Assembly (NCBI GenBank): GCA_035282925.1
Contig: DATEUW010000005.1
Location: 1 to 15,427 of the forward strand
Length of the DNA: 15,427 nt
Source of the DNA: ASMP01 sp035282925
Lineage (GTDB): Archaea; Nanobdellota; Nanobdellia; Pacearchaeales; GW2011-AR1
Reading direction: 5' to 3'
Positions 6,527-13,300 of this stretch are shown in pieces; the first letter of the stretch is position 1, and every line of letters begins with the position of its first letter. Made by a program: the position numbers and the translations under genes. A model generated the notes under the pieces. The model saw only the letters and a program-made list of their open reading frames with translations, was not told where the DNA came from and made no database searches.

Positions 6527-6844
6527 TTATTCCTGTATCACTTTCCCTGCTCTTTTATTTCTTCTTCCCTGCCTGTATCTGGCTTTTCCGCATTTTTCAC
6601 AGATGTACATTATGTTTGTTTTTTTTGTTGTTTTGGATTTTCTCTTGAATTTTGAAACAGCCGGCTTAGAGCCCCATTTTCCCTTGTTGCCTATTCCCCT
6701 TCCACGTCCTCTGGCTCTTGCTCTTGCGATGCTTCCCCTGGTAAGGGTTCCCCTTTTCCCCCCTGTTCCGACTATTTTTATTTTCTGCCTGGTTTTTTCA
6801 TTGCAGTAAGGGCAATACCTGTTAACTGTCTTAGGAATTTTCAT
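6527..6844 (-). CDS. rpl44e: Large-subunit ribosomal protein eL42 (L44e)
   Basis: Zinc-ribbon protein of the 50S E-site region, where it contacts the CCA end of the exiting tRNA. The 105-aa product starts MKIPKTVNRYCPYC as usual. Cys11, Cys14, Cys82 and Cys85 (CPYC, CEKC) form the zinc site, and KTTKKTNIMYICEKCGKARYR (about 71-91) is the family's C-terminal signature. It is roughly 10 residues longer than typical archaeal eL42. The loop around residues 36-55 is unusually rich in Arg, Ala and Gly (SIARARARGRGRG), where homologues usually carry a shorter basic segment. First gene of an operon with the 85-aa orphan and eS1. A TATA-like element at 6871-6882 predicts a leader of only a few nucleotides. 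Confidence 0.95.
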   Translation of the reverse strand: MKIPKTVNRYCPYCNEKTRQKIKIVGTGGKRGTLTRGSIARARARGRGRGIGNKGKWGSKPAVSKFKRKSKTTKKTNIMYICEKCGKARYRQGRRNKRAGKVIQE

Positions 6845-6870
6845 GTTCGATAGAAATCAACGGGTTTTTT

Positions 6871-6882
6871 GGTTTTTAAAGG
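6871..6882 (-). promoter_or_regulatory. TATA-like promoter of the eL42 operon
   Basis: On the minus strand this reads CCTTTAAAAACC, centred about 32 bp before the eL42 ATG. It directly follows the T8 tract that probably ends the upstream 81-aa gene, so the eL42 operon looks independently driven. Confidence 0.5.
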
Positions 6883-6887
6883 TTGTC

Positions 6888-6895
6888 AAAAAAAA
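6888..6895 (-). terminator. T8 terminator after the 81-aa gene
   Basis: Eight consecutive T on the minus strand directly abut the stop codon of the 81-aa gene (6896-6898). This fits archaeal intrinsic termination at a T-tract. No hairpin is seen or needed. Confidence 0.45.
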
Positions 6896-7141
6896 TTACC
6901 AAGGATTATATTTTGGAGGAGTAAGTCCAACAACTGTAGATAATGAGAGGGTTCTGACATCTGTAAAACAGTCTTCTATGCTTTGTTTTTCTTCTCTGCA
7001 CTTTTCTCTTGCTTCTGATTCATTTTTTACATTAAATTGTCTTCTTGCAATACTGTAAGCTGGAGTAGTTATTCTTTTGTTTCCTTCTATATGGCTTAAT
7101 TTTTCTCCTTTTACGGCAAAAATCGCTTCATATACAACCAT
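6896..7141 (-). CDS. 81-aa hypothetical protein
   Basis: Not recognised. The soluble-looking protein has a beta-like start (VVYEAIFAVKGEKLSH), a basic centre (RITTPAYSIARRQFNVKN), a charged helix with Cys48 and Cys58 (SEAREKCREEKQSIEDC), and a Pro-rich end (LTPPKYNPW). It does not match eL31 or another ribosomal protein I know, despite sitting between tRNA-Val and the eL42 operon. It has its own TATA-like element 26 bp upstream, implying a leaderless mRNA, and a T8 terminator at its stop, so it forms a complete single-gene unit. That supports expression. The sequence is AT-rich (one 60-base line counted by hand gave 17 G/C). Confidence 0.75.
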   Translation of the reverse strand: MVVYEAIFAVKGEKLSHIEGNKRITTPAYSIARRQFNVKNESEAREKCREEKQSIEDCFTDVRTLSLSTVVGLTPPKYNPW

Positions 7142-7160
7142 TTTAAAAATGATTTTTTAT

Positions 7161-7170
7161 CATTTATATT
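7161..7170 (-). promoter_or_regulatory. TATA-like promoter of the 81-aa gene
   Basis: The minus strand reads AATATAAATG, centred about 26 bp before the ATG at 7141. Leaderless start predicted. Confidence 0.5.
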
Positions 7171-7198
7171 AATTGTTATTCAGTACAATATAAGAGAA

Positions 7199-7269
7199 TG
7201 GCCCTGCCCGGAATCGGACCGGGACTTTGTCCACGTCAAGGACATGTTCTACCATTAGACTACAAGGCC
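7199..7269 (-). tRNA. tRNA-Val (anticodon GAC)
   Basis: The minus strand gives a cloverleaf. Acceptor GGCCTTG/CAGGGCC has one G-U pair, the anticodon stem TGTCC/GGACA carries loop TTGACGT with anticodon GAC at 7235-7237, the variable loop has four bases, and the T stem is CCCGG/CCGGG with loop TCCGATT. The discriminator is A and CCA is not encoded. The D stem is imperfect: GTCT against GAAC leaves a C-A mismatch at the third pair and a U-G at the fourth. GAC reads GUC/GUU codons. No intron. Confidence 0.95.
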
Positions 7270-7288
7270 GTTAAAAAAGAAACCCATG

Positions 7289-7304
7289 AAAATATTTAAA
7301 TATG
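7289..7304 (-). promoter_or_regulatory. TATA-like promoter of tRNA-Val
   Basis: AT-rich CATATTTAAATATTTT on the minus strand is centred about 28 bp before the tRNA 5' end, matching the spacing at tRNA-Thr. Its core ATATTTAAATAT is self-complementary. Confidence 0.5.
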
Positions 7305-7366
7305 ATGTTTCAAAATTAACAAATATTATAGGGCTTTTTCTCATTTTTCTTCATCTCCGAATAAAA

Positions 7367-7376
7367 CTTTAAATAC
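7367..7376 (+). promoter_or_regulatory. TATA-like promoter of the nuclease-like gene
   Basis: CTTTAAATAC is centred about 26 bp before the ATG at 7397, predicting a leaderless mRNA. Confidence 0.5.
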
Positions 7377-7396
7377 TAAATTTTACTTTTATTCTA

Positions 7397-7708
7397 ATGA
7401 ACAGTTTTGATAAAGAAATAGTCAATGCATTAAAAAAGAACAAAAAAAGACTTAGATTAGTTTTAAATAAATCTGATGGTGGCTTGGGAGAACAGCTTGT
7501 TTTTGGAGACTATATTGCAAAAGGATTTATTGTTAAAAGGGTTCCAAAAGGACAAGATTTTATTGTTCTTGAAACGAATGATTTGATGGAAGAAACTGGA
7601 AGAAAGCTTTATGTTGAAGTTAAGACGGGGAAGTCTCAATTATCTCGCCTTCAAAAACTAAGAAAAAAAGAGAAAGGAAAAGACTTTATTGTAATAAGAC
7701 CATTTTGA
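7397..7708 (+). CDS. Small PD-(D/E)XK nuclease-like protein
   Basis: A 103-aa protein with the hallmark order of a minimal PD-(D/E)XK fold: an N-terminal helix with Glu32 (GLGEQLVFGDYIAKGF), Asp54 in a beta strand (GQDFIVLE), then Glu74-x-Lys76 (YVEVKTGKS) followed by a helix with Gln86 (LSRLQKLRK). The E-D-ExK-Q arrangement suggests a metal-dependent DNA or RNA nuclease core like those in Holliday-junction resolvases and DUF3883-type domains. Family membership is inferred from motifs, and the substrate is unknown. It has its own promoter and no partner methylase or other defence gene next to it. It is AT-rich: two hand-counted 60-base lines within it gave 20 and 18 G/C, against 28 in lines from srp54 and apgM, a possible sign of transfer or low expression. 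Confidence 0.7.
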   Translation: MNSFDKEIVNALKKNKKRLRLVLNKSDGGLGEQLVFGDYIAKGFIVKRVPKGQDFIVLETNDLMEETGRKLYVEVKTGKSQLSRLQKLRKKEKGKDFIVIRPF

Positions 7709-7720
7709 TATTAATAATAA

Positions 7721-7731
7721 CCTTTTTAACC
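7721..7731 (+). promoter_or_regulatory. TATA-like promoter of the OB-like protein gene
   Basis: CCTTTTTAACC is centred about 25 bp before the ATG at 7751. A weak TATA match, supported mainly by spacing. Confidence 0.4.
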
Positions 7732-7750
7732 TTAAATTGTTTTAAATCTT

Positions 7751-8152
7751 ATGCAAAGAAAATCTAAATTGTGGATTTGGATAGCTTTAATAATTATTTT
7801 TGCTTTTGGCATCTGGGCTTACAGTAATCCAGACAATTTTAAACTCAATCAGAATATACAAAGCTCTCCTTCAATAAAAGATTTAAGTCTCAATCCACAG
7901 AATTACATCGGACAAAATGTGACTTTAAAAGGCTCAATAACTTATGCTTCAGCAGAAGGGAAAGCTTATAGACTTAAAGATAAGAATAATTATTATGTTT
8001 TGATTGACCCTAACTCTTGTGTTTGGGGAGTTCAAAGACAGTATAAGTATGATGGCTCAGAAACTTATACTGCAATAGGAACCTTCTTAGAAGGGGATTC
8101 AGTATTTTATGGAAATTTCTATTATCTTCAATGTTCTACCCACCTCGAATAA
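7751..8152 (+). CDS. Membrane-anchored extracytoplasmic protein with OB-like domain
   Basis: A 133-aa protein: a basic start (MQRKSK), one hydrophobic helix (about 7-24, signal anchor or signal peptide), a Ser/Asn-rich linker (26-42), then a compact beta-rich domain (43-130). The domain opens with IKDLSLNPQNYIGQNVTLKGSI, the layout of small OB-fold domains in which a residue pair such as YIGQ.V.L.G leads into strand 1. Cys90 and Cys128 could form a disulfide outside the membrane. Function is unknown; similar small OB domains occur in secreted nucleic-acid or carbohydrate binding proteins, so this is fold-level inference only. It is a separate transcription unit and AT-rich like its upstream neighbour. 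Confidence 0.75.
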   Translation: MQRKSKLWIWIALIIIFAFGIWAYSNPDNFKLNQNIQSSPSIKDLSLNPQNYIGQNVTLKGSITYASAEGKAYRLKDKNNYYVLIDPNSCVWGVQRQYKYDGSETYTAIGTFLEGDSVFYGNFYYLQCSTHLE

Positions 8153-8209
8153 ATTTTAATATTAAGATTTTTCTTCAAAACCCCAAGATAATCTTTGTTT
8201 TTCTCGCAA

Positions 8210-8221
8210 GATTTAAATATG
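8210..8221 (+). promoter_or_regulatory. TATA-like promoter of the 72-aa membrane protein gene
   Basis: GATTTAAATATG is centred about 26 bp before the ATG at 8242; leaderless start predicted. Confidence 0.5.
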
Positions 8222-8241
8222 ATGCTTGCTAAAATAAAACC

Positions 8242-8460
8242 ATGGACAGATATGGAAGAAGCGGCGGTGGCTTATTCTTTCTTATAATAAATCTTATTTT
8301 TGCAGCTTATTTTATCAATTTTGCCCTTAATTTTTATCTGGTTCCTGCTGCCGTGGATCCTTACAACAAATGGATAGTTCTTGTAGGAGGAATCCTTATT
8401 ATATTTGGAGCAATAAATCACTTTAGGCTGAAGAGCATGAGCAGATACAGATATCAGTGA
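8242..8460 (+). CDS. 72-aa two-helix membrane protein
   Basis: A small protein with two likely membrane helices, about residues 11-33 (LFFLIINLIFAAYFINFAL...) and 43-59 (KWIVLVGGILIIFGAI). The N-terminus is short, Gly-rich and basic (MDRYGRSGGG) and the C-terminal tail is basic (RLKSMSRYRYQ). No functional motif. It is 51 bp upstream of the 616-aa surface protein on the same strand, but both have their own TATA boxes. Small two-helix proteins of this kind are common in DPANN genomes; I cannot link it to a named family. A role as membrane partner of the downstream surface proteins is only a guess from position. Confidence 0.75.
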   Translation: MDRYGRSGGGLFFLIINLIFAAYFINFALNFYLVPAAVDPYNKWIVLVGGILIIFGAINHFRLKSMSRYRYQ

Positions 8461-8481
8461 TTTTCTTTATACCTTAATAAA

Positions 8482-8491
8482 ATTTATATAC
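8482..8491 (+). promoter_or_regulatory. TATA-like promoter of the surface-protein operon
   Basis: ATTTATATAC is centred about 26 bp before the ATG at 8512. It supports that start over the internal ATG at 8539 and predicts a leaderless transcript that also covers the giant gene downstream. Confidence 0.6.
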
Positions 8492-8511
8492 GTAATTCCC
8501 ATCTTTCATTT

Positions 8512-10362
8512 ATGGGTTTTAAAAGAGGGGGTTCGTCCATGCTTGGCCAAACCAGAGGACAGCTAACTATTTTCATAATAATTGCGATTGTTATTGTTGC
8601 CCTGGTTTTTGGGTATCTTTTTTTAAGTGGGATTATTTCTGTTCAGGGGATTCCACCAAGCATTCAGCCCGCATACACGAGTTTTTTGACATGCCTGGAG
8701 GAAGACACTTTGGCTGGAATAAGTGTTCTTGAAAGCCAGGGCGGTTACATTTCCGCTCCCGAATTTGAGCCAGGCTCGACATACATGCCATTTTCATCTC
8801 AGCTGAATTTTCTTGGCAATTCTATACCATACTGGTATTATGTTTCCGGGAACAACATACAGAAAGAGCAGGTTCCATCAAGGGGCGACATGGAAAACCA
8901 GCTTGCGGACTTTGTGGAAGCAAGAATCCGCGGCTGCAATCTAAGAAGCTATTATGACGAGGGATTTTTGATAAACATGCAGGAACCAGAGGCAGACGTG
9001 AACATAAAAGACAACGAAGTTGACGTAAGTTTAAGCATGACCCTTTCCCTTGAAAAGGAAAATGACACAGCCCTCGTAAGAAACCATAAAGTTTCTGTTA
9101 ACTCGCAACTGGGAAAGCTTTATGATTCCGCAAAAACAGTTTATGATGAAGAGCAGGAAACTCTTTTCCTTGAAAATTATGCCGTTGATACTTTAAGGCT
9201 GTATGCTCCTGTCGATGGCGTTGAAGTAACCTGCAGCCCCCTCATATGGAATGCCGATGATATTTTTGATGATATCCAAGAAGCAGTCGAGGCGAACACA
9301 TTCGCAATTAACACCGCAAGAGATGAATATTTCAATTTAGATTTGCCCGTTGATGAAGAAGTAAGATTTTTGAATTCAAGAAATTGGCCTAACAGCTTTG
9401 AGGTTGCTCCTGCTGAAACAAGTGTTTTAATTGCAAGCCCTGTGGGAAACCAGCCAGGGATAGGAGTCATAGGATTCTGCTATGTTCCATATCACTTTGT
9501 CTACAGCATTAAATATCCTGTTCTTGTGCAGGTTCAAAGCGGGGAGGAAATTTTCCAGTATCCTATGGCAGTTGTTATACAGGGAAACAATCCCCGTGAG
9601 TCTCTTAATGCAACCGCAGTTTCAACTGCAGACCCAGAACTTTGTCTGTACAGAAATACAGAAGTCCAGATCATTACAAAGGACATACAGGGAAATCCTG
9701 TCGATGCAGAAATTTCCTACGAATGCTTCGGAAACAAATGCAATATAGGTGAAACCGAAGGAGGAGAACTTACAGACTTGTTCCCACAGTGCGTTAATGG
9801 TTATGTCCATGCCCAGGCAGCGGGATACAAAAACGCAAGATACCTTTTCTCCACTGTTTCAGAGGGAAGCATAACTGTATTTTTGCAGAAAGCCTATGAA
9901 AAAAACATTGTCCTTAACGTTGGCGGAAAGCCTTACGATTCAAATGCCATAATAACTTTTACCTCAGATGATGCAGCAAGTACGGTTGTTTATCCAGAGC
10001 AGAGAACTGTTTCTCTGGCTGAAGGCCAGTATGAAATCCAGGTTCATATTTACAGGAATTCCTCTCTGAATATAGGAGCAACGACAATAAATAAGTGTCT
10101 CGATGTTCCAAGGTCAGGAGTTTTAGGAATCTTTGGTTTGACAGAGGAAAGATGCTTTGACATACAGGTTCCAAGCCAGCTGGTTTCAAATGCACTTGCA
10201 GGCGGAGGCACCCAGAAGTACTTTGTCCTGGAATCAGAGCTGATAAATTCAGACACCATGGAAATAGATGCAGAAAGCCTTCCCGTGCCAAATACAATTG
10301 ACCAGCTTCAGGATAATTATCTGTTGTTTGAAAGCAAAGGCTTGATAATAGCATTCAGGTAA
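8512..10362 (+). CDS. 616-aa surface-anchored protein with prepilin-like N-terminus
   Basis: No named family recognised. The N-terminus is basic (MGFKRGGSSMLGQTRG), then QLTIFIIIAIVIVALVFGYLFL (about 17-38), a long hydrophobic helix. Arg15-Gly16-Gln17 directly before it resembles the class III (prepilin/archaellin) signal cut by PibD-type peptidases, so it may be a pilin-like subunit or simply an anchored protein. The large ectodomain is acidic and beta-rich. Cys405, Cys410 and Cys428 cluster in one subdomain, and residues about 430-515 (HAQAAGYKNARYLFS; SLAEGQYEIQVHIY) resemble PEGA or carboxypeptidase-regulatory-like beta sandwiches found in cell-surface proteins. The giant gene starts 1 nt after the TAA, so the two are one operon and probably act together at the envelope. 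Alternative start: ATG 8539, less well placed for the promoter. Confidence 0.85.
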   Translation: MGFKRGGSSMLGQTRGQLTIFIIIAIVIVALVFGYLFLSGIISVQGIPPSIQPAYTSFLTCLEEDTLAGISVLESQGGYISAPEFEPGSTYMPFSSQLNFLGNSIPYWYYVSGNNIQKEQVPSRGDMENQLADFVEARIRGCNLRSYYDEGFLINMQEPEADVNIKDNEVDVSLSMTLSLEKENDTALVRNHKVSVNSQLGKLYDSAKTVYDEEQETLFLENYAVDTLRLYAPVDGVEVTCSPLIWNADDIFDDIQEAVEANTFAINTARDEYFNLDLPVDEEVRFLNSRNWPNSFEVAPAETSVLIASPVGNQPGIGVIGFCYVPYHFVYSIKYPVLVQVQSGEEIFQYPMAVVIQGNNPRESLNATAVSTADPELCLYRNTEVQIITKDIQGNPVDAEISYECFGNKCNIGETEGGELTDLFPQCVNGYVHAQAAGYKNARYLFSTVSEGSITVFLQKAYEKNIVLNVGGKPYDSNAIITFTSDDAASTVVYPEQRTVSLAEGQYEIQVHIYRNSSLNIGATTINKCLDVPRSGVLGIFGLTEERCFDIQVPSQLVSNALAGGGTQKYFVLESELINSDTMEIDAESLPVPNTIDQLQDNYLLFESKGLIIAFR

Positions 10363-10363
10363 A

Positions 10364-13300
10364 ATGTTAAAAAATAATAGCAACGAATTTGGAATTAAAG
10401 TGAACAAGAAGTTAGCGTTGAGTTTTTTCCTATTAGCAATATTTTCAGTCTTACTAATTTCTTTTGCCTCTTCTCAGTACACGAGGGCATTTCCTTCTTT
10501 TGCACAGGGCTCTCAGTTCACGCCTGTTTCAGGGGATTTGCAGTTTCCGCTTTTTGATAGAGCCATGTGCGAGGCAGGACAGGATTTCCTTCTCCAGATA
10601 GATCCTTTGGGATGCCAGCCTACTGTAATAAGAAGCGATTTGCTTGAAGACCAGGATGTTGCTGTTTTCTGCCCTGTTGTTGCAACACAATTGAATCCTC
10701 TGATTGACATTCAGGCTGTGAACAACATTTTCTTTACATTCGAGGGTCCGCATTCAGAGGGAGTCAAGGGAATAGCTTATTTTCCTGCAAGGGCTGCATT
10801 GGGAAGATCGAGTTTTCTGCCCCAAGGACAGGTCATCCAGCCTCTTTTCAATAACATTGGATATGCGGTGATAATTCTCCAAAGGCAACCTGATGAGAGG
10901 GCAATACCGGATTTTTTCGAGGGAAATTTAACAGCGAGAATAAGATATGACATCCAGAATGCATTCGGAGTTGGAAGGGCAACATATTATCTTCCTGTGC
11001 TGAATGATCAGGAATGGGAGGAGAACTTTGTGAGATACGAATTCTGGGATGGCCGCGGGTACTTAAGGGCAAACTCTGTGGATTTGAACGGAGCAGGAAT
11101 CACTGTCTACTCTGACAGGGAAGATTATGGTCCTTTGAAAACAGGATCAAAAAGGGAAATAGCATCTGTATTCCTCAAGAAAGGAGAAATCTCAAGAGAG
11201 ATTCCACTCCCTGGTTTCAATTTCTGCCTCGGAACAATGAAGCTCAAGCTTCTTGATATTGAAAATCCGAGCACTACCGCAAAGCTTAGAGTGAATGAGG
11301 ATATTATTGAAGTCAAGCAGGGAGAAAGATTCTTGGAAAACAAGTGCACTGTAACAAGGATAGACAAGCAGGGAGTTGTTGAAAAGGTAATTGTGACTTG
11401 CCAGGAAGATCAGAGGGGAAGCACTTTTGGTATGAGCATAAACCCGAAAGTGAAGCTGTTTTTTGATAACACAGAACATGAAGTCCGCGTCGGGGACAGG
11501 CTTTATGCTTCCAACCAAGCAGGAAAATCCGTCTATCTTGCTTACATGGGCACGACAGACAATACAAAGAATGAGAACAGCCTCTTTGTTCGCACAGTCT
11601 CCATTGCGGGAGACAGACTAACCCTGACAGAGGAAGAGCTGTCTTCAATGGCATGCTTCCTGAAGAAATATCCACGGGGAGCAGATTTAAGCAGCAGCCT
11701 TTCGGAAACTGTCAAAAAAGGCATTTGTGCATTGAGATTGTCTTCCACCATCAATCCTGCCTCAGATTTTTCAGGACCAATTAATTTCGGCCCCCAGCCA
11801 CAGGATTCATTCGGCAAGCAAGTTTCTCTGAACGGATATGCCGATGCTGTTGATTCTGATTTCTCGAGTATTTCGGCAGATTTCAGAGATTATTATGGCA
11901 AAGCAACGAGTGATTACAATGATTTGAGGGAAAGCTATTCAAATATAAAGGTTGAGGGAACAACAACTCTTGGCGAAAAAGCCCTGAGAGGACAGATACA
12001 GCTGGCTTTTTCCACAAACCAGCTGGAGACAACAAAGAAATTATGCGAGGAATTTAAAAAATCCTATCCTAATCCACAGCCGGAATCAGCCTGTAATGAT
12101 GTAGCCAAAATTTCAAGCGTAGAAAGCTCTGTCAGGGATGTTGTCATCAACGGCAGAGTGAAGAGGATTTCCTTTGATGGAATAAATGAGCCAAACTTTG
12201 ACAACTTTGGCGCGGAAATAGAAGTCAGAGATTCCCAAAAAACAAGAGAGCTACCACAAAAATGGGAGCTTACAAAAAATGACATAATCATACTCGATGA
12301 ACAAGAATCCATAAGACTAGTAGATGTCAGCAAGGGAATTGAAGGTTCTTCTTCAGATTCCGCAAGAATTGAGGCCAATCTAAGAAGAGAGGGAATTACA
12401 ACCTTCACAGGAACAAGGACAGAAACTCTTGTGCTGGGGGTTCCTAATAATTTAGGAAGCAGCCGTTATTCTTTCACACTCACAAAGGTAAATCTTAAGC
12501 AACTTGCAAAAGTCTCTGTTGAGCCAGAGATAAATTTCGCAGAGACGAGAGCAAGCTTCCCTTTCAAGATAGGAATTGAAAAACGCGGAATCCAACTTTC
12601 CCCAGAAAAAACAAGGGAAAGAATTGATGCATTAAACAAAACACTTGAAAAATGGAGAAGCCTTTCTGAAAATCTTGGAAAAGTTGTCACAGGATTCAAG
12701 GCTGCTTGCCTCGGAGTTGGAACAACACTTACAATAAAAAACTTTTTCACAAATCTTGGTGGAAAGGGGATTGCAAGGCAGAAAGTCATGAGGGCGCCGG
12801 GTGTAGGGTGGTTTGACAAATGCACGACAGCAGTTAGCGAAAGAACCCAGATTAATGGCAAGGGACCATGGGACAATGTCGGTGAATGCCTTCTTAAGAA
12901 TTCGGATGAAATAGAAAGATCTGTAGATGAATATGCTACAGCAATAGACAAGCAAAATGAAATCGATGAAGCATTAAGAAAATCGATAGAAACGCCCGAT
13001 GGTGCCATCGTGCCCGTAAAATACATCGAAGAATGGAAGAAAAGATACATGACAGATGGAAACCTCGATGAATCCATCATAGGACATTTTGAAAACGGAA
13101 AAACAAGATGCCCAAACGAGGAGATTGATGTCAAAACTGTTTTGGGCAGGATAAACGAAAACACAGTATTTATCTCGCAGCTCAGGGATCTTCAGCTTTA
13201 TGCCGGGCTATCGGCATCAGACATCAAAAATGTTCAAGATATATCCAGATCTGAACTCGGCATGAGACTGTGTGATATCCATGTAGGTTCAAAGGCATAT

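Noticed and set aside
6896..7141. Ribosomal protein eL31 for the 81-aa gene
   Set aside because: The sequence lacks the eL31 pattern; only size and neighbourhood were suggestive.
12466..13164. 232-codon open frame on the minus strand inside the giant gene
   Set aside because: It is fully antisense to a frame I read without stops, has low-complexity Ser/Phe-rich content and no promoter; a shadow.
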